Shown here: positions 25,441 to 33,291 of the stretch, in pieces
How positions within the stretch are numbered: position 1 is the first letter of the stretch
Layout: the number at the start of each line of letters is the position of its first letter
Source of the DNA: JBCCAG01 sp050331115
Lineage (GTDB): Bacteria > Cyanobacteriota > Cyanobacteriia > CAKZMO01
Direction: 5' to 3'
Length of the DNA stretch: 64,000 bases
NCBI GenBank assembly: GCA_050331115.1
Contig: JBHJHD010000033.1
Coordinates: 1-64,000, forward strand
Notes under the pieces: model-generated
The model's database searches: none
The model's input: only the letters and a program-made list of their open reading frames with translations
What the model was told of the DNA's origin: nothing
Position numbers and translations under genes: made by a program

Positions 25441-26403
25441 ATGGCTTTATTCTCGGATGTGATTGGCCAGCCTCAGGCGACGGGGCTGCTGACCCAGGTC
25501 CTCTCCCGCTGCCGCATCGCGCCGGCCTATCTGTTCGTTGGACCATCGGGTATCGGTAAACGGCTCACGGCACAGCGGTTTGCCGCGGCGCTGCTTACGC
25601 AAGCTCCCGTTAAGGGTGCAGCGCTCCAGTCGCCTGACCAGCGATTTTATCCCGACCTGCTGTGGGTCGAGCCGACCTATCTCCATCAGGGCCAAAGGCT
25701 GACTCCTGCTGAGGCTGAGCTTGCCGGGGTAAAGCGGCGATCGCCCCCCCAGATTCGGTTGGAGCTGGTGCGAGAGATGACCCGCTTTTTGGCTCGCCCC
25801 CCCCTAAACGCACCCCGATCGGTGGTTGTGATCGACGGCGCAGAGGCGATGGCCGAGCCTGCCGCCAACGCCCTGCTCAAAACCCTAGAGGAGCCCGGTA
25901 ACGCAACGCTGCTGGTCATCGCTCACAGCAGCGAGCTGCTGCCTACGATAATTTCCCGCTGTCAGAAGGTGCCGTTTCAGCGGCTGAGCGGCGAAGATAT
26001 GGCGGCGGTGCTGCAGCGACAGGGGGCGATTGAGCTGCTGGCGCGCCCGGATCTGCTGTCGATGGCCCAGGGCAGCCCTGGGCGGGCGATCGCGGCCCTG
26101 AACCAGTGGAACCAGCTGTCGATAGAGACGAAAGAAGCGCTGGACCATTTACCCACGGACGTCCGGCAGGCGCTAACAATGGCCCAGAGCCTTGCTGGAG
26201 AGCTAGATGTAGAAGCTCAGCTTTGGGCAATCGACTATCTGCAGCATCACGACTATGGCAAAGGTGACCCAAGCCATAGCTGGGCCGTCTGCCGCCGCCG
26301 CCTGCAGACGCTAGAGCAGGCCCGCCAGCAGCTCCAGCGCTACGTACAGCCAAGGCTGGTGTGGGAGGTCGCCCTCATGTCTTTAGCCGGGGCCCTGCCG
26401 TAG
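25441..26403 (+). CDS. holB: DNA polymerase III subunit delta'
   Basis: A 320-residue clamp-loader subunit. It begins with FSDVIGQPQATGLL, has a P-loop-like GPSGIGKRLTA (about 38-48), VVIDGAEAMAEPAANALLKTLEEP at the Walker B position, and ISRCQKVPFQRL with the SRC motif. The zinc-binding cysteines seen in many delta' subunits are not present. It loads the sliding clamp with DnaX and HolA. Second gene of the tmk-holB operon. Convergent with the recombinase-like gene. Confidence 0.9.
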   Translation: MALFSDVIGQPQATGLLTQVLSRCRIAPAYLFVGPSGIGKRLTAQRFAAALLTQAPVKGAALQSPDQRFYPDLLWVEPTYLHQGQRLTPAEAELAGVKRRSPPQIRLELVREMTRFLARPPLNAPRSVVVIDGAEAMAEPAANALLKTLEEPGNATLLVIAHSSELLPTIISRCQKVPFQRLSGEDMAAVLQRQGAIELLARPDLLSMAQGSPGRAIAALNQWNQLSIETKEALDHLPTDVRQALTMAQSLAGELDVEAQLWAIDYLQHHDYGKGDPSHSWAVCRRRLQTLEQARQQLQRYVQPRLVWEVALMSLAGALP

Positions 26404-26478
26404 CCGGCGCTGACCTGCTTGAGGCCTGGCCCTATCGATTCACGCCAAGTGACTAGCGGAGCGTCAACCCTAAATTTA

Positions 26479-26555
26479 TAGGTTGTGATTGACGGAGGAA
26501 ACCCAACAAAGTCACTGCTGGCGCTGGGTTTCGCCTTGCTCAACGCCAATCTACA
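26479..26555. repeat. Degenerate inverted-repeat element
   Basis: A left arm starting TAGGTTGTGATTGACGG and containing GGAAACCCAACA faces a right arm containing TGGGTTTCGCC and ending CAACGCCAATCTACA. The arms are imperfect inverted copies of about 30 bases. The layout matches a repeat widespread in cyanobacteria (canonical ends like TGTAGGTTGGGTTGAGG and GAAACCCAACA), so this looks like a decayed copy. It may also serve as a transcription end for holB and the convergent gene. Confidence 0.6.
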
Positions 26556-26584
26556 GCATCCTAATTTTTCGCCCTGACAAAGCA

Positions 26585-27880
26585 CTAGAACCGATACGAC
26601 AGCGATAGGTCCCAATCGCCGTCCTGCTGCGTCAGCTCGATCTGCTGAATAAACTCCCGGAAGTAGAACCGCCGCTCGGTCTCAGAGAGGTCAAACCAAA
26701 ACTGGGGAATAGAAACCGTCTGCGCAATGGACATCAGACTAGCGGGGGGAAGCTGCCCGCTCTGCTCTCGAAGCGCAGCGATTTCGGTCTGCAGCGTGTA
26801 GGCCCGTAGGGCTGCAGTCTGCCGATCTAAAATACCTTGAGCCTCAAAGGACCCAAGCTGATCTAAGATCCCCTGCTTGGCGTCTATCTGCTGGGCCAAA
26901 TTCGCCTTGATTGAATCTACAGGGGGCAGCGCAGACTGGCCAACGGTGCGAGGGAGCTCGTCGCAGATACGGTCAACGGTTTTTCCTAAAACATCAGCGT
27001 AGGGCAGGGATGAGCAGCGGCCACTGTCGACATCTCGATAAGGGCAGTGACTCGGCCGCAGATAGAGATAGGTCTTGCCCCGCCGCCGGCCCCGCTTAGG
27101 GGTCGTTTGCCCCACCGTCATCGACGTTTGACAGCGGCCGCAGACCACTAGCCCCGCCAGCGATCGCGGTGCGGTGCTACTGCGGGACGCAAACTGCCGG
27201 TTGCGGCGCAGCAGCCTGTCGATCTGAGCGGCCTCGTCCCGCGACAGGATAGGCGCATGGGCGTCGGGGATGACATCGCCACTGTGGTAGGCCAAATCCC
27301 CCCGGTAGACCGGGCTGGAGAGCCAGCGCTTGCCGGTGGACACCGAGATTTTTTTGCCGTGCGCTTCGGCGAGGTAGCGCACGCTGCGCCGCAGCGCGCC
27401 ATACAGCAGAAAATGTTCGAAGAAGGCCCGGGCTACGGCAGCGGCGCTGCGGTCAAGGGTGTAGCAGTCGGGGCCGCGGCGATAGCCATAGGGGGCTTTG
27501 CCCGGCGGCGGCTGGCCCTGGATGCGGGCGTTGGCGTGGCCCTGACAAATTCGCTGGCGCTGCTGCTGTCGGCTGATGGTTTGGGCAAGCCGTAAACTCT
27601 GAAGATCGTAGGGCGATAGGTCATCTGCTTCGGCAGTGCGTATCGTAACGCCAAGCTGGGAGAATTCACTCAGGCGATCGCCCACCGCCTGCAGCGATTC
27701 GCCCAAGTCCGCGAGCCGGCGCACTAGCAGCGTGACCGGCGGCTCCTGACGACAGTCGCGGCACATCTGCTGGAGCTGATGGCGTTCCCCAATGTCTCGG
27801 TAGATGCGATCGGCAGACTGTAGCCAGTCCTCAGACTGCGCGGCGTCGGCATAGGGGCAGTAGTCGTAGGCAAAAATCAT
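26585..27880 (-). CDS. Serine-recombinase-like protein with altered catalytic domain
   Basis: A 431-residue protein built like a large serine recombinase. Residues 1-105 match the resolvase domain in outline (IYRDIGERHQLQQM, VTLLVRRLADLGES, GDRLSEFSQLGV), 115-220 the 'recombinase' domain (GQPPPGKAPYGYRRGP), and about 245-310 a zinc-ribbon with CGRCQTSM and CPYRDVDSGRC; a helical C-terminal part follows. The N terminus MIFAYDYCPYADAAQ has no Y-x-R-x-S serine, and the usual DRLxR is VRRLADLG. It is thus probably not an active recombinase. The start at 27880 is preferred over a 51-codon upstream extension that overlaps phzF. Confidence 0.78.
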   Translation of the reverse strand: MIFAYDYCPYADAAQSEDWLQSADRIYRDIGERHQLQQMCRDCRQEPPVTLLVRRLADLGESLQAVGDRLSEFSQLGVTIRTAEADDLSPYDLQSLRLAQTISRQQQRQRICQGHANARIQGQPPPGKAPYGYRRGPDCYTLDRSAAAVARAFFEHFLLYGALRRSVRYLAEAHGKKISVSTGKRWLSSPVYRGDLAYHSGDVIPDAHAPILSRDEAAQIDRLLRRNRQFASRSSTAPRSLAGLVVCGRCQTSMTVGQTTPKRGRRRGKTYLYLRPSHCPYRDVDSGRCSSLPYADVLGKTVDRICDELPRTVGQSALPPVDSIKANLAQQIDAKQGILDQLGSFEAQGILDRQTAALRAYTLQTEIAALREQSGQLPPASLMSIAQTVSIPQFWFDLSETERRFYFREFIQQIELTQQDGDWDLSLSYRF

Positions 27881-27885
27881 CGCCG

Positions 27886-28695
27886 CTAGCTCGATATGAG
27901 TCTGCCCTTGAGCACCGTCACGGCCTGCCCCCGCAGCCCCACGCGATCGCCCCGGCAGTAGACCTTCATCTCCCCGCCTCGAGCCGATGCCTGATACGCC
28001 AGCAGGGCCGCTTTCCCAAGACGAGCCTGCCAAAACGGCCCCAGGGCACAGTGGGCCGAGCCGGTAACCGGGTCTTCGTCAATGCCGGAAGCGGGCGCGA
28101 AGAATCGCGAGACGAAGTCGTAGTCCCCTGACTCAGCCTGGCTGGTGACGATTACGCCGCGCACCGGAAGCGATCGCAGTTGAGCAAAATCAGGCTTTAG
28201 CTGCCGCAGGACTGCCTCAGACTCTAGCTCAAGCAGATAATCAAAGCGACTTTTTCCCACAAAAGTGGGCTGAGCCCCAAGGGCCTCACATAGCCCTTGG
28301 GGCTCAGGCGCTGGGGATGCCGGCGTCGCGGGGAAATCTAACTCAATCCAGTCGTCAGCCCGCCGGGCAGTGAGCAGGCCGCTGCGGGTTTCAAAGCGAG
28401 CCTGCTCGGTCATGGGGAGATGGCCTTCGGTCCACAGCACATGGGCGCTGGCTAACGTCGCGTGGCCGCAAAGATCGACCTCGACTGCGGGCGTAAACCA
28501 CCGCAGGCTAAAGCCGCTGTCCTGACGGTGCAGGAACGCCGTTTCCGACAGGTTCATCTCCTGGGCCACCTGCTGCATCCAGTCGTCAGGCTGCGGAGCG
28601 GGCAAAACGCATACGGCAGCAGGGTTGCCGGCAAAGGGGCGCGCCGTGAACGCGTCAACCTGGCTGATCTGCATAGCGGGCGTCTCCATGGGCAT
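27886..28695 (-). CDS. PhzF family isomerase/epimerase
   Basis: A 269-residue protein with two similar halves of the diaminopimelate-epimerase-like fold. Motifs: QVDAFTARPFAGNPAAVC at the start, MNLSETAFL with Glu51 at the position of the catalytic glutamate of PhzF, FTPAVEVDLCGHATLASAHVL, and FFAPASGIDEDPVTGSAHCALGPFW. Homologues isomerise small metabolites; no phenazine genes are near. Several ATG codons lie at the start; the third codon's ATG has the best spaced GGAGAGG. The recombinase-like gene begins 5 bp after its stop. Confidence 0.88.
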   Translation of the reverse strand: MPMETPAMQISQVDAFTARPFAGNPAAVCVLPAPQPDDWMQQVAQEMNLSETAFLHRQDSGFSLRWFTPAVEVDLCGHATLASAHVLWTEGHLPMTEQARFETRSGLLTARRADDWIELDFPATPASPAPEPQGLCEALGAQPTFVGKSRFDYLLELESEAVLRQLKPDFAQLRSLPVRGVIVTSQAESGDYDFVSRFFAPASGIDEDPVTGSAHCALGPFWQARLGKAALLAYQASARGGEMKVYCRGDRVGLRGQAVTVLKGRLISS

Positions 28696-28769
28696 AGCCT
28701 CTCCATAGGCCTAGACCTGTCGGCCTAGACCGAGAATAGCAGTTTCAAGGCCTCAACTGCTGCAGACCT

Positions 28770-28801
28770 GATTGATAAAGAGGCGGATTGATAAAGAGGT
28801 G
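28770..28801. repeat. 16-base tandem repeat just downstream of the endonuclease V stop
   Basis: GATTGATAAAGAGGCG (28770-28785) and GATTGATAAAGAGGTG (28786-28801) differ by one base and are followed by a partial third copy that reaches the stop codon region of the endonuclease V gene at 28804. It sits in the spacer before phzF. Confidence 0.75.
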
Positions 28802-28803
28802 GA

Positions 28804-29532
28804 TTACTGTAGCCCGGGTAGCGTAGGCTGCAGCGGCGATGAGTCTAGCGGCGGCAGCGACTCTAGCGGCGGTCCAGAGGCCAGCTTGTGGGCGTGACGC
28901 GTCGTTTCCGGCAGCCGGTAGCGGGTGGTGCAGCGCATCACGTAATCCACAGCGCGCTTTAGGCTGATCCGATGTCCTGGAGAGATGTAGAGGGGCTTGG
29001 TTCCTGGCCGGCTGCGCAGCACCGCTCCGATGGTGTCGCCCTTGTGGCGTAGCGGCGTCCAGTCGCCCTTCGTCTCCGGAGCCTCCTCGTGAGTGCCCAC
29101 CAGCCGCGACTTGGCCACGCCGACAGCGGGAATCCCCGTCAGCAGACCTAGGTGGCAGCCGATTCCAAAGCGACGGGGATGGGCCAGTCCTTGACCATCG
29201 CACAGCAGCAGATCGGGCAGTAGGACGAGCTGATTGAGCGCATCCAAGACCGCCGGAATCTCCCGAAATGAAAGCAGTCCCGGGATGTAGGGAAATTCTG
29301 TAGGGCGGCGGGCGATCGCTCGGTCTACGACGGTCAAGCTGGGAAACGCCAGCACCGCCACCGCCGCCCGCGTCACGCTGCCGCCAGACTCAAAACCGAC
29401 GTCGACGCCCGCCACGTGATCAACCTCGCCTAGCTGATCGCTCAGAATCACCTGGTCTCGAAGCTGATGCTGCAGTGCGATCGCCGCTTCTCGGGTTTCG
29501 GGCCAAGGGCCAAGGTCGAAGTGATGGGTCAT
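28804..29532 (-). CDS. nfi: Endonuclease V
   Basis: A 242-residue Nfi family nuclease that cuts near deoxyinosine. Motifs: HVAGVDVGF with Asp44 as first metal ligand, the PYIPG wedge at 81-85 with FREIP and Glu91, and LLLCDGQGLAHPRRFG with Asp112. VGVAKSRLVG supplies the expected basic residues. The last 25 residues are low in complexity and Pro/Leu/Ser-rich. It is separated from the upstream UDP-sugar gene by a strong terminator. Confidence 0.93.
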   Translation of the reverse strand: MTHHFDLGPWPETREAAIALQHQLRDQVILSDQLGEVDHVAGVDVGFESGGSVTRAAVAVLAFPSLTVVDRAIARRPTEFPYIPGLLSFREIPAVLDALNQLVLLPDLLLCDGQGLAHPRRFGIGCHLGLLTGIPAVGVAKSRLVGTHEEAPETKGDWTPLRHKGDTIGAVLRSRPGTKPLYISPGHRISLKRAVDYVMRCTTRYRLPETTRHAHKLASGPPLESLPPLDSSPLQPTLPGLQ

Positions 29533-29574
29533 TAAATTTTGCGCCCTTGCTGGATGCAGCCTAGAACATTCAAA

Positions 29575-29600
29575 AAGGCAGGTCCAATTGGACCTGCCTT
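29575..29600 (-). terminator. Rho-independent terminator of the UDP-glucose dehydrogenase gene
   Basis: A perfect 26-base palindrome AAGGCAGGTCCAATTGGACCTGCCTT with A-rich DNA on the left and T-rich on the right. Read leftward it is a 13-bp stem followed by a run of Ts, about 70 bp beyond the dehydrogenase stop. Confidence 0.75.
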
Positions 29601-29671
29601 TTAATCTTACCGCGAGCTACTATTCCATAAGTTAGCCAATGAGCCCTACACAAGCGGCTCACGAAAAGCCC

Positions 29672-31051
29672 CTAGCGGCCGATACCCACATACTGGAAGC
29701 CAGCCGCTTTTAGGGCCTCGCGGTCTAGGAAGTTGCGACCGTCGATCATGATGGGGGAGTTCATCATCGGCGCTAGCGCCTTGAAGTCGATGTCCTTAAA
29801 TTCCTTCCAGTCGGTGACCAGAACCAAGGCGTCGCAGCTGTCAGCCAGCAGCTTCACGTCGGTCTCAACGCTGACGTTAGAGAGACCGTGGCGCAGGCCC
29901 GTCTGGGCAACCAGCGGGTCATAGGCTTTAACCTTAGCGCCTAAGCGAGTGAGCTGCTCAATCAGCGTTAGCGCCGGAGCGTCGCGCATGTCGTCCGTGT
30001 CGGGCTTAAAGGTGAGGCCTAGCAGGCCAACGGTTTTACCCTTCAAAATCTTGAGCACCTGCTGCAGCTTTTCAACCACAAGCAGTCGCTGCCGGCCATT
30101 GACCTCTACAGCAGCCTTGAGCAGCTGAGCGTCGTAGTTGTAGTCGTCAGCGGTGTGGATGAGTGCCGACACGTCTTTCGGAAAGCAGGAGCCGCCCCAG
30201 CCTAGACCAGCTTGGAGAAACTTTTGACCAATCCGGGAGTCGAGGCCAATCCCGCGAGCCACCTGGGTTACATCCGCGCCTACGCGATCGCAGATATTGG
30301 CCACTTCGTTGATGAAGCTGATCTTGGTCGCCAGGAACGTATTGGCGGCATACTTCACCATCTCGGCCGAGCTTAGATCGGTGGTAACCACGGGCACCGT
30401 CGGTAGAGACTGATCATCGGCAAACTGACGAGAGACGATAGGCGCGTAGAGGTCCTTCATCATGGCGATGGCGCGATCGCTGTTTCCCCCCAGCACGATG
30501 CGATCCGGGTTGAACGTGTCATAGACGGCAGAACCCTCCCGCAGAAATTCAGGGTTGCTGACCACGTCGAAGTCCACTGCTGCCTCGATAGACTCACCGC
30601 CCCCAACAGGAACGAGCGCCTTTTGCCGTTCAGCAACGCCATCGAGCACGATCATACGGACCCAGTCCCCTGAACCGATGGGAACCGTCGACTTATTGAC
30701 GATGACTTTATAATCGCTGTTGAGATGGGAGCCGATGCCCCGAGCTACCGCCTCAACGTAGCGCGTATCGCTCTCGCCAGTGGGCAGCGCAGGCGTTCCC
30801 ACCGCAATAAACAGGATCTCGCCGTGGTTGACACCCGCACCTAGGTCGGTAGTGAACTGAATACGCCCGCTGCTGATGGCCTCCTGCATGAGGTCTGATA
30901 GGCCGGGCTCGAAGATGGGCGACTGCCCAGACTGCATCAGCCGGACCTTCTCTTCGTTGTTGTCGACGCAAATAATGTCGTGGCCGATTCGAGCCAGGCA
31001 GACGCCTGTGACGAGACCGACGTATCCAGTACCGATAACGCAGACGCGCAT
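29672..31051 (-). CDS. UDP-glucose 6-dehydrogenase
   Basis: A 459-residue NAD-dependent enzyme converting UDP-glucose to UDP-glucuronate. GTGYVGLVTG (7-16) is the NAD-binding loop, MVKYAANTFLATKISFINE at about 231-249 the linker with Lys233, and GWGGSCFPKD holds catalytic Cys289. The C-terminal NAD-like domain begins near 315 (GKTVGLLGLTFKPDTDDMRD). AAGGAGTCATT ahead of the ATG at 31051 is a good ribosome-binding site; the frame is open a further 66 codons upstream but runs into the end of the next gene. Product feeds the neighbouring decarboxylase. Confidence 0.94.
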   Translation of the reverse strand: MRVCVIGTGYVGLVTGVCLARIGHDIICVDNNEEKVRLMQSGQSPIFEPGLSDLMQEAISSGRIQFTTDLGAGVNHGEILFIAVGTPALPTGESDTRYVEAVARGIGSHLNSDYKVIVNKSTVPIGSGDWVRMIVLDGVAERQKALVPVGGGESIEAAVDFDVVSNPEFLREGSAVYDTFNPDRIVLGGNSDRAIAMMKDLYAPIVSRQFADDQSLPTVPVVTTDLSSAEMVKYAANTFLATKISFINEVANICDRVGADVTQVARGIGLDSRIGQKFLQAGLGWGGSCFPKDVSALIHTADDYNYDAQLLKAAVEVNGRQRLLVVEKLQQVLKILKGKTVGLLGLTFKPDTDDMRDAPALTLIEQLTRLGAKVKAYDPLVAQTGLRHGLSNVSVETDVKLLADSCDALVLVTDWKEFKDIDFKALAPMMNSPIMIDGRNFLDREALKAAGFQYVGIGR

Positions 31052-31144
31052 AGACAATGACTCCTTAAAAAATAGATGAAGACGAGGTAAACAGTTAGTA
31101 GATATATATGCCCGTGGCGCAGATATACGAAATGAATCAGAAGA

Positions 31145-31200
31145 GGGGCTCGATGCGGAAGCTTCTCCGCGTGAGGTTGTAAGCTCAGGCTCCGAGCCCC
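31145..31200 (-). terminator. Stem-loop structure between the two UDP-sugar genes
   Basis: GGGGCTCG (31145-31152) pairs with CGAGCCCC (31193-31200); a second stem, GCGGA...TCCGC, lies inside. It is placed just after the UDP-glucuronate decarboxylase stop at 31215 and before the dehydrogenase start at 31051. It may reduce read-through or separate the two messages. No T-run. Confidence 0.4.
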
Positions 31201-31214
31201 ACAAATAGCTGCGG

Positions 31215-32168
31215 CTAGACTTGCACCTGCTGACGGGAGGATGAATCAATGCGGCTGCGGAAATCGCTGATGGTGTATTCCAAACCTTTCGCTAGGGGAA
31301 CCTTAGGTGTCCAGTCAAGAAACTCCTTTGCCCGAGTGATGTCCGGCTGACGGCGGCGCGGATCGTCCTGAGGCAGGGGCTTATACTGAAGCTCTGCGTC
31401 CGGATTTACCATATCCTGAATCGTCTGAGCGAGCTCAAGAATCGTGCACTCGTTAGGGTTCCCCAGATTGATGGGACCGATATAGTCGTTATTCATAAGC
31501 CGCATTAAGCCCTCGACCAAGTCCGACACGTAGCAAAAGCTCCGGGTCTGGGAACCGTCGCCGTACACCGTCAGCGGCTGACCTCTAAGGGCTTGCACCA
31601 CAAAGTTGCTGACGACGCGACCGTCGTTCTCTAGCATTCGGGGACCGTAGGTGTTGAAGATGCGGGCCACGCGAACGTCGACATCGTTCTGTCGATGATA
31701 GTCGAACGCTAAGGTCTCAGCAACGCGCTTGCCTTCGTCATAGCAGCTTCGGATACCGATGGGGTTGACGTTGCCCCGGTAGTCCTCGGTCTGGGGATGG
31801 ATCTCCGGATCGCCATACACCTCAGAAGTAGACGCCAAAAGCAGGCGGGCGTTCACCCGCTTAGCCAGGCCCAGCATGTGGAGCGTCCCTAGGACATTAG
31901 TCTTGATTGTTTTGACTGGATTGTACTGATAATGGACTGGAGATGCCGGACAGGCCAAGTGATAGATCTGGTCAACTTCTAGACGGATGGGTTCCGTGAT
32001 GTCGTGACGGATCAGCTCGAAGTAGGGGCTGTCAAACCACTTGAGGAGATTGGTTTTGCGGCCCGTGTAAAAGTTATCTAGACAAACGACTTCTTCTCCA
32101 GCCTCCATCAGCCGATCGATGAGGTGAGAGCCGATAAAGCCAGCACCTCCAGTCACTAAAATTCTCAT
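31215..32168 (-). CDS. UDP-glucuronate decarboxylase (UDP-xylose synthase)
   Basis: A 317-residue extended short-chain dehydrogenase. GGAGFIGSH (7-15) binds NAD, Tyr143 and Lys147 in SCYDEGKR form the catalytic pair, with ASTSEVYGDPEIHPQ just before. YGDGSQTRSFCYVSDLVEG and the RRRQPDITRAKEFLDWTPKV stretch are typical of UXS. It converts UDP-glucuronate to UDP-xylose with NAD recycling. It lies directly upstream of UDP-glucose dehydrogenase (163 bp between them), giving UDP-glucose to UDP-xylose in two steps for cell-surface polysaccharide. Confidence 0.93.
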   Translation of the reverse strand: MRILVTGGAGFIGSHLIDRLMEAGEEVVCLDNFYTGRKTNLLKWFDSPYFELIRHDITEPIRLEVDQIYHLACPASPVHYQYNPVKTIKTNVLGTLHMLGLAKRVNARLLLASTSEVYGDPEIHPQTEDYRGNVNPIGIRSCYDEGKRVAETLAFDYHRQNDVDVRVARIFNTYGPRMLENDGRVVSNFVVQALRGQPLTVYGDGSQTRSFCYVSDLVEGLMRLMNNDYIGPINLGNPNECTILELAQTIQDMVNPDAELQYKPLPQDDPRRRQPDITRAKEFLDWTPKVPLAKGLEYTISDFRSRIDSSSRQQVQV

Positions 32169-32742
32169 ATTCTATTATTTCCTAAGGCGAATTTACATAG
32201 GGCAAGCGCTAGACTTGCGAAAGAATATACACGATGCTAGCAGCGAAGCTTCAGAGAAGTCACGGCGCTCCGAGAGGCCGCAAAAGCTCAAGTCAACGCT
32301 TATCCTCGATGTCAAGGCGTAGGTCAGCAACCGCAGCATTGATTTAGAACTTTGCGGTCAGCGTAGTTTGGGCAAAGGAGCAAGCCCTCCCAAAGTATAT
32401 CTGTACAGAAATATTAAGCGATTCACCAAGAGCAGCGCGAACCTGTGGCGCTGACTTTGCAATATCTTCGAATTATCGGCGTCCTAGCCCAAGATTCTGT
32501 AAGGAAGTCACTTGGTTTGTGCCGATGCTCTTGATTGACGCAGCGCGCGGCGTCTCGCTTTCCACCATAAGTAAAAATACCTTTATGGGTCAATAGGCTA
32601 CGGGCCTGGGGCCTGATAAAATTAAGATAGTTGAAGCAATTATTGCTCTAATTCAGTTAGAGGCTTTACGTGCATGGTGCTGCAGTGCTCTCAACAGGCA
32701 ATGCAGGCGGTGCATATCGTTTAGAGTGAGTACGGAGAAAAC
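32169..32742. other. Divergent upstream region of petE
   Basis: About 570 bp between the decarboxylase and plastocyanin genes, with no coding frame supported. The half-dyad AGCAA-TTA-TTGCT (32635-32647) lies about 100 bp before petE. A GGAG Shine-Dalgarno lies 5-6 bases before the petE ATG. The remainder should contain both promoters. No GTTACA-type copper-repressor dyad was seen. Confidence 0.45.
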
Positions 32743-33144
32743 ATGCAATCTAGAACACTGTTTCAAAAGTTAGGAATCCTGGCTTCTGTCCTGATGATGG
32801 CGATCGCCACCATCTTTATCCCAGCGTCGCCTGCGGCTGCAGAAAACTATCAAGTTAAGATGGGAGCTGACTCGGGCCAGCTTAAGTTCGTCCCCAGCGA
32901 GTTGACTATCAGCCCTGGTGATTCGGTCGATTTCGTTCTGAACAAGCTTGCCCCCCACAACGTTGTTTTTGACAAGACGCCAGGCGACATCAGCGCAGAT
33001 TCCCTGTCTGCTAAGAATCTGATGTTTGCGCCCGGTGAGACCGCGACGGTTTCCTTCCCCGCAGACGCGCCGAGCGGAACCTATTCCTACTACTGCACGC
33101 CTCACCGCGGTGCAGGCATGGTTGGAACCATTACGGTTCAATAG
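32743..33144 (+). CDS. petE: Plastocyanin
   Basis: A 133-residue precursor. The signal peptide ends ASPAAA, giving a mature protein of about 100 residues starting ENYQVKMG. The blue-copper ligands are His72 (APHNVVF), Cys118, His121 and Met126 (YYCTPHRGAGM). Plastocyanin carries electrons from cytochrome f to photosystem I in the thylakoid lumen. It is monocistronic with its own terminator. Fits the presence of a copper ATPase in the window. Confidence 0.97.
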   Translation: MQSRTLFQKLGILASVLMMAIATIFIPASPAAAENYQVKMGADSGQLKFVPSELTISPGDSVDFVLNKLAPHNVVFDKTPGDISADSLSAKNLMFAPGETATVSFPADAPSGTYSYYCTPHRGAGMVGTITVQ

Positions 33145-33201
33145 GGCTTTGCGGTTGAGATAAGCATCAGCAATCTTATCGCTGGCCTGTTTACCGGCTG
33201 C

Positions 33202-33242
33202 GTGAAGAGCGAGAGGGATTAGACCCCTCTCGCTCTTTTCAC
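33202..33242 (+). terminator. petE terminator
   Basis: Arms AAGAGCGAGAGGG and CCCTCTCGCTCTTTT with a short loop, flanked by further pairing GTGAA/TTCAC. The stem is about 12-15 bp with a T-run built into the right arm. It lies 58 bases after the petE stop. Confidence 0.82.
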
Positions 33243-33291
33243 GTATTGCGCTGGCCCTATTGGCCCTATTGGTTAGAACTGCGCGGGGCTG

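Noticed and set aside
27881..28033. 51-codon N-terminal extension of the recombinase-like gene
   Set aside because: It overlaps the phzF coding region and is Gly/Arg-rich; the inner ATG at 27880 begins homologous sequence.
31052..31249. 66-codon extension of UDP-glucose dehydrogenase
   Set aside because: It runs into the decarboxylase 3' end; the ATG at 31051 has a good ribosome-binding site and the family start.
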